Shown: one piece after another, positions 28,778 through 36,816 of the stretch | How positions within the stretch are numbered: the first letter of the stretch is position 1 | How the letters are laid out: each line of letters starts with the position of its first letter | Assembly: GCA_029260345.1 (NCBI GenBank) | Contig: JAJDDK010000004.1 | Coordinates: 1 to 64,000, forward strand | DNA length: 64,000 bases | Direction: 5' to 3' | DNA from: Phycisphaerales bacterium | GTDB lineage: Bacteria > Planctomycetota > Phycisphaerae > Phycisphaerales > UBA1924 | Notes under the pieces: generated by a model | What the model was told of the DNA's origin: nothing | The model's database searches: none | What the model saw: only the letters and a program-made list of their open reading frames with translations | Made by a program: the position numbers and the translations under genes

Positions 28778-30064
28778 TTGGGAAACCCCGGCACAATTAT
28801 TATGGAGAACATTAATCCGCCTGTTTCGTCGTCAAACCCAACTGGCTCATTTTCACCAATTACACCTGGCGGATTCTATCCTGTGTACGACTCTCCACAA
28901 GTAACAAGAGCGATACTCTTGGATGTGCTGCCTAGTCCATTCAGCGATGTATCCGAACTTATAACAACAAGTACAATCAACAATGAAGTCAGAGTAATCT
29001 TCGCCCCGCAAGTCATAATGAATTCATCCGGAGTATCCCAGAGCTTTTCACCCTTCTCCACAACTGTAATTTCCTTCGGAACCGCAAGCCCTCGCGATGT
29101 TGCCGCCGGAGACGTCAACGCTGACATGAAAATAGACCTCTTGACCATTAACTCAAATGGTACACTTGCGATAATACAGAATATTGACGACATCGGAAAT
29201 TTTGGCTCTCCCAGCTACATTCAAGGCGTCACCGGAATGTCGCTTGAAACTGCCGATTTGAATGGAGACACGAATATTGACATTGTCACAGATGATGGCT
29301 ACGTCCTAATTGGTGATGGCGCAGGAAATTTTTCATTTGGAACCTCGTTTCCTGTCGGAGCTGGCTCATTTGAGATTCGAACTGGCGACTTGGACTTAGA
29401 CGGCGATATTGACATTGTCGTGTCAAATTCAAACGACGACACTCTATCAGTGCTCCTCAACAATGGATCTGCCGTCTTCTCTTCATTTGCAATACTCGAA
29501 ACAAGCAATGAACCGATGGGGATTCGACTGGCAGACCTGGATGCCGATGGCGATCTTGACATCTTGGTTGCAAATGAATTTGGCGTTGGCAGCAATGGCA
29601 ACATTAATATTTTCGAGAATTTAGGAAATACTCCTCCATTGGGCGATCTAAATGGAGATGGGTGCGTTGATGGTTCGGATCTTGCTTTTCTATTGTCCAC
29701 TTGGGGTGAGTGTCCACGTCCGCCGGCAACTTGCCTCGCAGATATTGATGGCAATGGCATTGTTAATGGTGCAGATTTGGCGACACTGCTATCGACGTGG
29801 ACTCCTGATTGTGCAGGTGGGCCAGCTCCGAATCCAGGAGAATTCGCATCGGCACCAACATTGACGGAGAACGGCGGCACCAACTCATCGCTGGAAGTTG
29901 AGGAAGAAATAACACAATCCTCAAACGCCTATCAAGTTCCATGGATGCTGACTTACTTTGGGTTCACAAGCGTACAGTCCTATGTAGATTGGGTCTGTGG
30001 CCAGTCTGATGAAGAACTGATAAGTCATATCCAAGAGATGATTCAGCTAATATTGGGCGAATGA
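28778..30064 (+). CDS. 3' part of the frameshifted FG-GAP/dockerin protein
   Basis: 428 codons from a TTG; the first ATG is at 28802. It lacks a signal peptide of its own and continues the gene starting at 28358. FG-GAP loops include DLNGDTNIDIVTD, DLDLDGDIDIVVSNSNDD and DLDADGDLDILVANE. A full two-repeat dockerin follows (DLNGDGCVDGSDLAFLLSTW and DIDGNGIVNGADLATLLSTW). The last 80 residues are a short acidic tail, SYVDWVCGQSDEELISHIQE, unlike the dockerin-terminal paralogue at 11874. Composition is AT-rich like its neighbour. If the split is real, this piece would stay in the cytoplasm and probably be useless. Confidence 0.65.
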   Translation: MGNPGTIIMENINPPVSSSNPTGSFSPITPGGFYPVYDSPQVTRAILLDVLPSPFSDVSELITTSTINNEVRVIFAPQVIMNSSGVSQSFSPFSTTVISFGTASPRDVAAGDVNADMKIDLLTINSNGTLAIIQNIDDIGNFGSPSYIQGVTGMSLETADLNGDTNIDIVTDDGYVLIGDGAGNFSFGTSFPVGAGSFEIRTGDLDLDGDIDIVVSNSNDDTLSVLLNNGSAVFSSFAILETSNEPMGIRLADLDADGDLDILVANEFGVGSNGNINIFENLGNTPPLGDLNGDGCVDGSDLAFLLSTWGECPRPPATCLADIDGNGIVNGADLATLLSTWTPDCAGGPAPNPGEFASAPTLTENGGTNSSLEVEEEITQSSNAYQVPWMLTYFGFTSVQSYVDWVCGQSDEELISHIQEMIQLILGE

Positions 30065-30100
30065 TAGCAAAGTCGATTCATCTTCAGATCTTGAAGAAGA

Positions 30101-30132
30101 GAAAAACAGGCCGGGGATCGCTCCCCGGCCTG
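30101..30132 (-). terminator. Intrinsic terminator after the coiled-coil lipoprotein gene
   Basis: CAGGCCGGGGA and TCCCCGGCCTG form a perfect 11-bp stem with a 4-base loop. On the minus strand it is followed by TTTTTC, so it ends transcription of the lipoprotein gene; it also insulates the convergent FG-GAP gene. Confidence 0.9.
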
Positions 30133-30197
30133 CGTGGTTTCCGCGTGTGTGTCGCAATCTGTGACTGAGTCTCCCTCAGTCACCTTTCATCACCGAA

Positions 30198-33044
30198 TCA
30201 GTTCTGGAAATCGAAATCCTCGGTGACGTTCACGAACGCCGGGGGCGTGAAGGGCTGGCCTTCGCCCGGCATGTTGAAGTCCGGGTCCAGCGTGGGCCAT
30301 TCCAGCTCAACGCTGCCCGCCGGCATCGCCAGGCGCGCGTCCCAGTTCTGCTTGGCGGCGTTCTCGAACGCGAACTTCTTCTCGTTCAGCAAAGCCACCG
30401 CCGCGACGCTCATGTCGCGGTACGCGGCCGCCGCGGCCTGAGCCTTGGCCAGACGCGCCTGCTGCTGCGTATCAGACAGATACTTCTGGGCGAACGCGCG
30501 ATCGCGATCCGCCTGCACCGACGCGATGCGTGACTCGAAGATCGAGCGCACGTTCTCGTCCTTGGCGTCCGCCGCAGCGAGCTTCGCGTTGACGAATGCA
30601 TCGGAGATCTGCGACTGGGCATAGATGCCGGCGCGCTTCGCGATGTCGCCACTCTCGGCGAACTCACGATCAGCCGCGGCGTGCGCGACGAGGCGCTCGA
30701 CCTCAGCACGACCCGCCAGCTCCTGAGCATTCACGAGGTTTCGCAGGTGATCAACACCGACCTGCGCGATCTGACGATCGACATCGTTCTCGATCTGGAT
30801 CTTGTTCGACGCGATGCGCGTCTTCTCGGCGAACGTGTCGGAAACCGTCACGGCTTCCTGATACGTCGCTTCGGCGATCTGCATGAAGCTCTCAGCGGTC
30901 TGGTCCAAACGGGCCAGTTCAGCCTTGAGGATGTGCTGCGCTGAGTTGATCTCCTGACGCATCTGGGCGACGAGCGCCTTCTGCGTGGAGCCAATCGAGT
31001 TCGCGTCTGCGACGAGGGTGCGCACCTGCGCTTCGCCGCGACGACGCACGGCGTCACGCTGCGCTTCCAGAGCGCGGATCTCGGCGGCGCCGCCGTTGTC
31101 CAAAGCTTCGGCCTGCGCGAGGAGTCGCGTGGCTTCAGCCTTGTTCTGCTCGAACACCTTCTGGCCCTGAGCGCGCAGGTTGGTGATCTGAGCAAAAGTC
31201 TCCTTGCGGAACGCATCCGCTTCGGCGAACTCGCGCTTCATTTCAGCCTGAGCCAAACGCAGTGACTTCTCCGCCTTGGAGCGAATCGCGTCGGCCTTGG
31301 CGATGGCCTGCTGACCGAAGCCGCTGGCCTCGGCGATCATGCCGGAATACTTGGCCTGCTGCTGCTGCCACCACGCGTCGAGCTTCTGCGTACGCTCCTG
31401 GAACGTCGCGAGAATCGCGCGCTCGTGGGCGTCCGCCTGCACGCGCACCTTGGTCACCTGAGCGAGGGCGCTCTTGAACTTGGCGACATGCTCGGGCTCC
31501 ATGACGGCCGGCTTCACCGGAACGTCAGGCTTGGCGGGAACGGCGTCGTTCGCGGTCACGACGGTCGTGCCGGTCTGATTGCCGCCCGTGGTCTTCTTGT
31601 TGGTGGTCGTGCCGGTCGTGCCGTCGGTCTTGCCGGGCAGTTCGGTCGAACCCTTCTGAATCTGCTGCGCGAGCGTCGCGATCATCTCCGCGCGAATGCG
31701 GGCGGCGTCCGCCTCGGCCTGCGACTTGATCTGCTCGAACTGCTTCTCAGCGAGCTCATTGAGGTGCGCGGCTTCTTCACGAGCCGCCGTCGCCAGCGCT
31801 TCCGCCTGCGACTTCACGAACTCGGCGCGAGCTTCACGCTCGATGCGCTCCGCCTGGGCACGCTGCACGAACACGTCCGCAAGGCCATGCTCGCGGAAAC
31901 GCTCCGTCGCGGCCTTCTGCTGGTGCAGATCAGCCTCGGAAATCAACATGAATTCTTCCGCTGCGGCGCGCAAGCGCTCAATCGCGGCTTCCGCTTCCGT
32001 GACGGTGGCGTCCGCCTGCTGCATCCACTCGTGATGCTGCGACTGGGCCTTCTCAAACTTCAGCTCGGCGCCAGTCTGCTTCAGGCCGAACTCCTGATCG
32101 AGGTCGCGCTCTTCGAGCGACTGCGCCTTGACCAGCAATTCGTGCGACGTCGCCTTGCCCTCTTCCTCCAGCGAGGCGGCCTTCTCACGCAGCGCGGAGC
32201 TCTCGGCCCCGATCTGCTCCGCGAGTGACTTGATCTGCTGATTCAGACCCGACACCTTGGCCTTGGTCTGCTTCGAGAACGCGTCAGCTTCCGAACGCAG
32301 CGCCTGCACCTTGCTGGCGGCGCGGGATTCGGTCATGTCCGCGATCTTCACCATCTGAGCAATCTCGACGAGACCGTTCTGCTCAACGGCGGCGCGCTGA
32401 CCCAGCATGCGCTGGTGCTGCGCTTCAGCCTGACCGAATTCCTTCACGGCCTGCGACCGCATGGATTCGAACTCGGCCTGACGCTCCTTGATCATGGACT
32501 CGAGCAGCGCATCGTTCAGGCGCGCCTTGCTTTCGAAGGCGGACTCCTGCGACGTCACCTGCATCGTGAGCTCGGTCACCTTGGCGTCGTACGCGTTCTG
32601 CGTGCCGTCCGCTTCGGCGATCGCGATCTGCTCATTGCTCATCGCGGCGCGAAGCTCAGCTTCGGCCTGCGCGAGGGCGGCATTCTCTTTCGCCTGCGTG
32701 GCGATGCGGGTCGAGATCGCCTCGGCGCGAATCGACTGCACATCAGCCGTGGACTGGACGGCCTCGCCCAGCCAAAGCGGCGGAAGCTCAACCTGGCCGG
32801 CACGATCGACGTACCACTGCGGCTCATAGCGCCCGACTTTCGCACTCGGATCGACCTTTGCGGTCGACCGGTTGGCGAGTTGATTCGTGTACGTCGAGCC
32901 GGTGTAGCCCGTGGTGCGGCTCGTGGACTGGTTCGAGCAGCCGACGACCGCGGCGGCCAAACCGGCCACGCACGCCGTCAGAAACACCGGTCGCCGCGTC
33001 AACTCCATACGATCCGTCTTAACTGTCCTGGTTTTTGCGCTCAT
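30198..33044 (-). CDS. Very long coiled-coil lipoprotein
   Basis: 948 residues. A signal peptide with lipobox (AAVVGC, Cys36) predicts a lipid-anchored envelope protein. Nearly all the rest is Ala/Glu/Gln/Lys/Arg-rich and should be one long alpha-helical coiled coil (runs such as EAEAAIERLRAAAEEF and QAEADAARIRAEMIATLAQQ). It is broken near residues 470-520 by a flexible Thr/Gly/Pro/Lys segment (DGTTGTTTNKK...VPAKPDVPVKPAV), so it may form two rods joined by a hinge. The C-terminus is aromatic and Pro-rich. CAGGAG ahead of 33044 supports that start over Met13. A structural role, such as spacing outer and inner membrane, is inference; I recognise no named family. Confidence 0.75.
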   Translation of the reverse strand: MSAKTRTVKTDRMELTRRPVFLTACVAGLAAAVVGCSNQSTSRTTGYTGSTYTNQLANRSTAKVDPSAKVGRYEPQWYVDRAGQVELPPLWLGEAVQSTADVQSIRAEAISTRIATQAKENAALAQAEAELRAAMSNEQIAIAEADGTQNAYDAKVTELTMQVTSQESAFESKARLNDALLESMIKERQAEFESMRSQAVKEFGQAEAQHQRMLGQRAAVEQNGLVEIAQMVKIADMTESRAASKVQALRSEADAFSKQTKAKVSGLNQQIKSLAEQIGAESSALREKAASLEEEGKATSHELLVKAQSLEERDLDQEFGLKQTGAELKFEKAQSQHHEWMQQADATVTEAEAAIERLRAAAEEFMLISEADLHQQKAATERFREHGLADVFVQRAQAERIEREARAEFVKSQAEALATAAREEAAHLNELAEKQFEQIKSQAEADAARIRAEMIATLAQQIQKGSTELPGKTDGTTGTTTNKKTTGGNQTGTTVVTANDAVPAKPDVPVKPAVMEPEHVAKFKSALAQVTKVRVQADAHERAILATFQERTQKLDAWWQQQQAKYSGMIAEASGFGQQAIAKADAIRSKAEKSLRLAQAEMKREFAEADAFRKETFAQITNLRAQGQKVFEQNKAEATRLLAQAEALDNGGAAEIRALEAQRDAVRRRGEAQVRTLVADANSIGSTQKALVAQMRQEINSAQHILKAELARLDQTAESFMQIAEATYQEAVTVSDTFAEKTRIASNKIQIENDVDRQIAQVGVDHLRNLVNAQELAGRAEVERLVAHAAADREFAESGDIAKRAGIYAQSQISDAFVNAKLAAADAKDENVRSIFESRIASVQADRDRAFAQKYLSDTQQQARLAKAQAAAAAYRDMSVAAVALLNEKKFAFENAAKQNWDARLAMPAGSVELEWPTLDPDFNMPGEGQPFTPPAFVNVTEDFDFQN

Positions 33045-33402
33045 CCTTACGCTCCTGAAGATCGCTCACACGCTGCGGAATTAGGTTCCCCGGGAAGCCG
33101 CAAACGGGCGGTCCTCCCCCCTCACACGCGGCCGGCGCAAAGCCGACCGGCCGGTCTCATCGACTGGGCTCATGCAGCGCTGAAGGTCTTGCGCCTCGTC
33201 TATGGAGCGATCAGGGAAGTCCTAAAGGTCCCGCAGCGGCGCAGCCGTCCCAGCCCGCACAACCGGGCGTCGGGCGGCGATCGCGGGGCTGGGTCCGTGC
33301 CTCTATACTGCCCCGTTCCCCCTGAACCGGCGGCCATCCCTTCGGACGCGGTTTTCCGCGATCCCGGGCTTCCACAGCCGGTCCATCACAAGGCAGCGTT
33401 TC
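33045..33402. other. Divergent intergenic region, lipoprotein gene / tpiA
   Basis: A 358-bp gap between divergent genes. It should contain two promoters, but I see no clear RNA gene, repeat or strong box. Confidence 0.4.
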
Positions 33403-34200
33403 ATGGCGTCGCGACGGCCCTACGTGGGCGGCAACTGGAAAATGAATCTCGACCGCAACGGTGCGGTCGCGCTGTGCCGTGATCTCGCGCAGGAAACGCT
33501 CACGCTCGACGCCATTCAAATCGCCATCTTCCCGGCATTCGTGCATCTCGATGCAGCGCACGCCACGCTCGCACTGGCCAAGTCCAACGTGATGCTCGGT
33601 GCGCAGGACGTGTATCCGGAGCCGGACGGCGCATTCACCGGTGAAATCTCCATCGCGATGGTGCAGGACTTTGGCGCGAACCATGTGCTGGTCGGTCACT
33701 CCGAGCGGCGGCACGTGATTGGTGAGCCGGAGCCGCTAATTCGCCAGAAGACGCGCGCGTTGATTGAAGCGGGCATGACCTGCGTGCTGTGCATCGGCGA
33801 AACGCTCGACCAGCGCGAATCAGGCGATACGAACGCCATCAACGAATCACAACTTCGCTCCGCGCTGCGCAATCTCACCATTGATGATCCGCAGCGCCTC
33901 GTGATCGCGTACGAACCGGTCTGGGCGATCGGCACCGGTCGCACCGCCACGCCGGACGATGCGCAGGATGCGCACAAGCACATTCGCGCCGTCCTCGCGG
34001 ACCTCTTTGATGAAAACACGGCAAACGCGATCCGCATCATTTACGGCGGATCCGTGAAGCCGGACAACGCGGCGGAGCTTTTCAGCCAACCCGACATCGA
34101 TGGCGGGCTGATTGGCGGCGCTTCGCTGAAGCCAAACGATTTTCTCTCGATTTGCACCGCCGCTCAGGAAACGAGCCGCGCGGAAGGAGTTTCGACGTGA
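33403..34200 (+). CDS. tpiA: Triosephosphate isomerase
   Basis: 265 residues. It interconverts dihydroxyacetone phosphate and glyceraldehyde-3-phosphate in glycolysis. All catalytic residues are present: Lys13 in GGNWKMN, His99 in VLVGHSERR and Glu171 in AYEPVWAIGTG; the phosphate loop IIYGGSVKPDNAAEL and the closing GLIGGASLKPNDF are intact. The stop codon overlaps the secG start (GTGA), so the two are coupled. The tpiA-secG pairing is common in many bacteria, which supports both calls. Confidence 0.98.
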   Translation: MASRRPYVGGNWKMNLDRNGAVALCRDLAQETLTLDAIQIAIFPAFVHLDAAHATLALAKSNVMLGAQDVYPEPDGAFTGEISIAMVQDFGANHVLVGHSERRHVIGEPEPLIRQKTRALIEAGMTCVLCIGETLDQRESGDTNAINESQLRSALRNLTIDDPQRLVIAYEPVWAIGTGRTATPDDAQDAHKHIRAVLADLFDENTANAIRIIYGGSVKPDNAAELFSQPDIDGGLIGGASLKPNDFLSICTAAQETSRAEGVST

Positions 34201-34709
34201 GCCTATTGACCCTTGCGGCGTTTGCGCCGTGGATGACCGCGACCGGCATCGTGGTGTTCCTCGCGATCTGCGTGACGCTGATTCTGATTGTTCTGATTCA
34301 GCGTCCATCCGGCGGCGGTCTCGGCGGCGCGTTCGGCGGCGGCGCGGCGGGCAGCGGGCAAACCGCGTTCGGCGCCCGCACCGGCGATGTGCTGACGTGG
34401 GCGACGATCACCATCTTTGTGATCTTCCTGACCCTCGGCGCCCTGCTGAACTTTGTCGTGCTTCCGCCGCAGGCGCCGACCGAAACGCAATTGGTTGCTC
34501 CAGCGGGCCAGACTGATGACAGCGCGGCTCCTTCAACGACGCCGCAATCAACACCGCCCGCAGCGCAAACGCCACCGCCCACTGAAACAGAAACGACAAC
34601 TGGCGAAGAAGCTCCGGCCACCACGCCGGAAACAACACCGGAAGAATCCCCGGTCGAACCGCCCGCCAACTCCGAAGAAACGCCCGGCGAGTCCGGAGGC
34701 AGCCTGTGA
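34197..34709 (+). CDS. secG: Preprotein translocase subunit SecG
   Basis: 170 residues from a GTG overlapping the tpiA stop. SecG is the small accessory subunit of SecYEG. Two membrane segments are visible (about 11-33, ATGIVVFLAICVTLILIVLI, and about 67-87, ITIFVIFLTLGALLNFVVL), with the diagnostic cytoplasmic loop between them, QRPSGGGLGGAFGGGAAG. The C-terminal 80 residues are a Thr/Pro/Glu/Ala-rich tail, making it much longer than E. coli SecG (110 residues); such tails are common in this protein and probably disordered. The yicC-like gene begins 31 bp later. Confidence 0.92.
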   Translation: MSLLTLAAFAPWMTATGIVVFLAICVTLILIVLIQRPSGGGLGGAFGGGAAGSGQTAFGARTGDVLTWATITIFVIFLTLGALLNFVVLPPQAPTETQLVAPAGQTDDSAAPSTTPQSTPPAAQTPPPTETETTTGEEAPATTPETTPEESPVEPPANSEETPGESGGSL

Positions 34710-34740
34710 TCGTCCGCCGCACGCCGCGGAGATCGTTCCC

Positions 34741-35631
34741 GTGATCCGCAGCATGACCGGATTCGGTGAAGCGACCGTCGAAATGGACGGGGTGCATTTC
34801 TACCTCGAAGTGCGCAGCCTGAACGCCAAGTACTTCAAGGCGACGGTCCGGTTGCCGGACGATTTGCAGGGACTCGAAGCGGAGCTTGAACCGGAACTGC
34901 GCCGGCGCCTGCATCGCGGCTCCATCATGGTGTCGTGCAAATGCACCGACGTTTCCGCCGAAGCCGCCTTTGAGATCAATCATCAGGCGCTTGAGCGCTA
35001 CATCGCGCAGATCAAGTCAGCGCCGTCGATTTCCGGCGCGGATGTGCGCATTGACGCCGGCGCGCTGCTGAATCTTCCCGGCGTGCTCCAGCAGCCGCCG
35101 GATGAAGAGGATCGCCTTGCCCGCGCCAGCACCGCATTTGCGCAGCTTCTTGAGCGCGCCTGCGAGCAGGTGAACGAACGCCGCGAGCGTGAAGGTGAAC
35201 TCCTTCAGGCAGATCTCGAATCACTGCGCCAGGTCATCGTCGAACGTCTTACAGTGATCGAAAAGCGGGCGCCCCTCGTGGTGGACGACTACCAGCAGCG
35301 CCTCCGCACGCGGATCGACCAGTTGCTCAAGGAATCCGCCATCAAGGTGGACCAGACCGACCTCATCCGCGAAATCGCCGTCTACGCCGAAAAGACCGAT
35401 ATCGCGGAGGAAATCTCCCGCCTGCGAGGCCACCTCGAACAGTTCGAAGAGATGATTTCGCCGTCGCAAGAGGCCTCCATCGGGCGCACGCTCGATTTTC
35501 TCGCCCAGGAGATGCTCCGCGAGGCCAACACCATGGCCAGCAAGTCCAACGACGTCGAGATTTCCCGCGCCGTCGTTGAGATCAAGGGCGCCATCGATCG
35601 CATCAAGGAACAGGTCCAGAACGTCGAATAG
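34741..35631 (+). CDS. yicC: YicC family endoribonuclease-like protein
   Basis: 296 residues from GTG. The family N-terminus is IRSMTGFGEATVEMDG followed by EVRSLNAKYFKATVRLPDDL, and the C-terminal DUF1732 half holds EIAVYAEKTDIAEEISRLRG and the ending IGRTLDFLAQEMLREANTMA. YicC proteins take part in RNA turnover; the E. coli member has been described as an endoribonuclease. Reading the frame further upstream would run into secG, so the start at 34741 is well fixed. In many genomes gmk and rpoZ follow; here a PDZ protein does. Confidence 0.93.
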   Translation: MIRSMTGFGEATVEMDGVHFYLEVRSLNAKYFKATVRLPDDLQGLEAELEPELRRRLHRGSIMVSCKCTDVSAEAAFEINHQALERYIAQIKSAPSISGADVRIDAGALLNLPGVLQQPPDEEDRLARASTAFAQLLERACEQVNERREREGELLQADLESLRQVIVERLTVIEKRAPLVVDDYQQRLRTRIDQLLKESAIKVDQTDLIREIAVYAEKTDIAEEISRLRGHLEQFEEMISPSQEASIGRTLDFLAQEMLREANTMASKSNDVEISRAVVEIKGAIDRIKEQVQNVE

Positions 35632-35703
35632 GGCTTTTCCGCGGCTTTGGCCGTGAGCGCCGGTACAATTCCGCAACGAGCGACCCTTTTCTGGAGGCTC
35701 TGC

Positions 35704-36795
35704 ATGCGGCACGCGTTGTTCATTCAATCCCGTTATCTCATCATCTCCGCCGGCGCCGCGATGCTGTGCCTCTCCAGTGCACACGCACAGAACGCACCGT
35801 CCATCAAGACGCTCATCGATCTGCTTGGCGCCCCCACGCTCGAAGTGCGCGAAGACGCGACGGAAACATTGACGAAGCAAGACATCTCGCTCGAGTCACT
35901 GCAATCGCTGCAAGTGAATTTCGCATCGCTCTCGGCGGAGCAGCGCTCGCGCCTCGACCATGTGCTCCTTGAGCGCTTCAAGCAGGCGCCGCGCGCCGGA
36001 CTCGGCGTGCAGTACGACCCGCAATACCGACAAGGTGTGCGGCTTGCATCTGTGGTTGAGAACTTTCCTGCTGCCGGTGTCCTGCAAGCCGAAGACATCG
36101 TGGTGAAAGCCGGTAATGTCGATCTCAACACATTCATGTCGCAAGATGCGTGGCAGGCGCTGCGCCATCAGATTCTTTCGTTCCAGCCCGGCGAAACGAT
36201 GGACGTCGTCGTGCTCCGCCGCGGACAAACATTGCGCTTGCGCGTGCCTCTCGGCAGCTACACCGATCTCGTCAATGCGCAGCCGCTGACGGATCAGGAC
36301 CAAGCCGCGGCGTGGGCGGTGCGCCGTCAGCGCCACGGCGTCGAATTGCGCAACTCCAATCGAGTCGCGGCGCCGGTCGTGGCAGGCGCCTGGTCGCCGA
36401 TGACGCCGCTGGATCGCAGCCGCTATCAGCCCAACGTCGGCGTGATCGCCGGTGGTTCTCCGGGCGCGCGTCCAACCGTCACGCTTGAAGAAATGGCCCA
36501 GGCCGTGCGCCGGCAGGCCACCGCGGTGCGCATTGGTGTGGCAGGTGACAACGGCCGCATCCGTCCCGTTCCGCCCAATGCGCAGGGCAACGTGCAAACC
36601 AACGCGGAAGCCATGCGCATTCAACTGCTGCGTCAGGTTGAGCAGATTGAGCAAAGCCGCAACCGTGCCAAGCAACTCGCGGCGGATCCAACGCTCCCGG
36701 CGCCACAACGATCGTTCTGGGCGGAGCAGTTGCAGGCCGCAGAATTGCAGCTAGCGGCGCTGGCTGAAGCCCTGCGCCAGCTTGAAGAACGCTAA
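35704..36795 (+). CDS. Secreted PDZ domain protein
   Basis: 363 residues. GGAGG lies ahead of the ATG, and a signal peptide ends near SSAHAQ. Residues about 30-95 are helical and may form a HEAT-like pair (IKTLIDLLGAPTLEVREDAT). A PDZ domain follows at about 98-185 (GVRLASVVENFPAAGVLQAEDIVVKAG, then GETMDVVVLRRGQTLRLRVPLG). The C-terminal third is Gln/Arg/Ala-rich and ends in a helix (QLQAAELQLAALAEALRQLE). No protease domain is attached, so it is likely a periplasmic adaptor that holds C-terminal peptides. The longer in-frame start at 35647 would remove the signal peptide from the N-terminus. Confidence 0.75.
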   Translation: MRHALFIQSRYLIISAGAAMLCLSSAHAQNAPSIKTLIDLLGAPTLEVREDATETLTKQDISLESLQSLQVNFASLSAEQRSRLDHVLLERFKQAPRAGLGVQYDPQYRQGVRLASVVENFPAAGVLQAEDIVVKAGNVDLNTFMSQDAWQALRHQILSFQPGETMDVVVLRRGQTLRLRVPLGSYTDLVNAQPLTDQDQAAAWAVRRQRHGVELRNSNRVAAPVVAGAWSPMTPLDRSRYQPNVGVIAGGSPGARPTVTLEEMAQAVRRQATAVRIGVAGDNGRIRPVPPNAQGNVQTNAEAMRIQLLRQVEQIEQSRNRAKQLAADPTLPAPQRSFWAEQLQAAELQLAALAEALRQLEER

Positions 36796-36816
36796 ATCCC
36801 AACGTGTGCGGATCGT

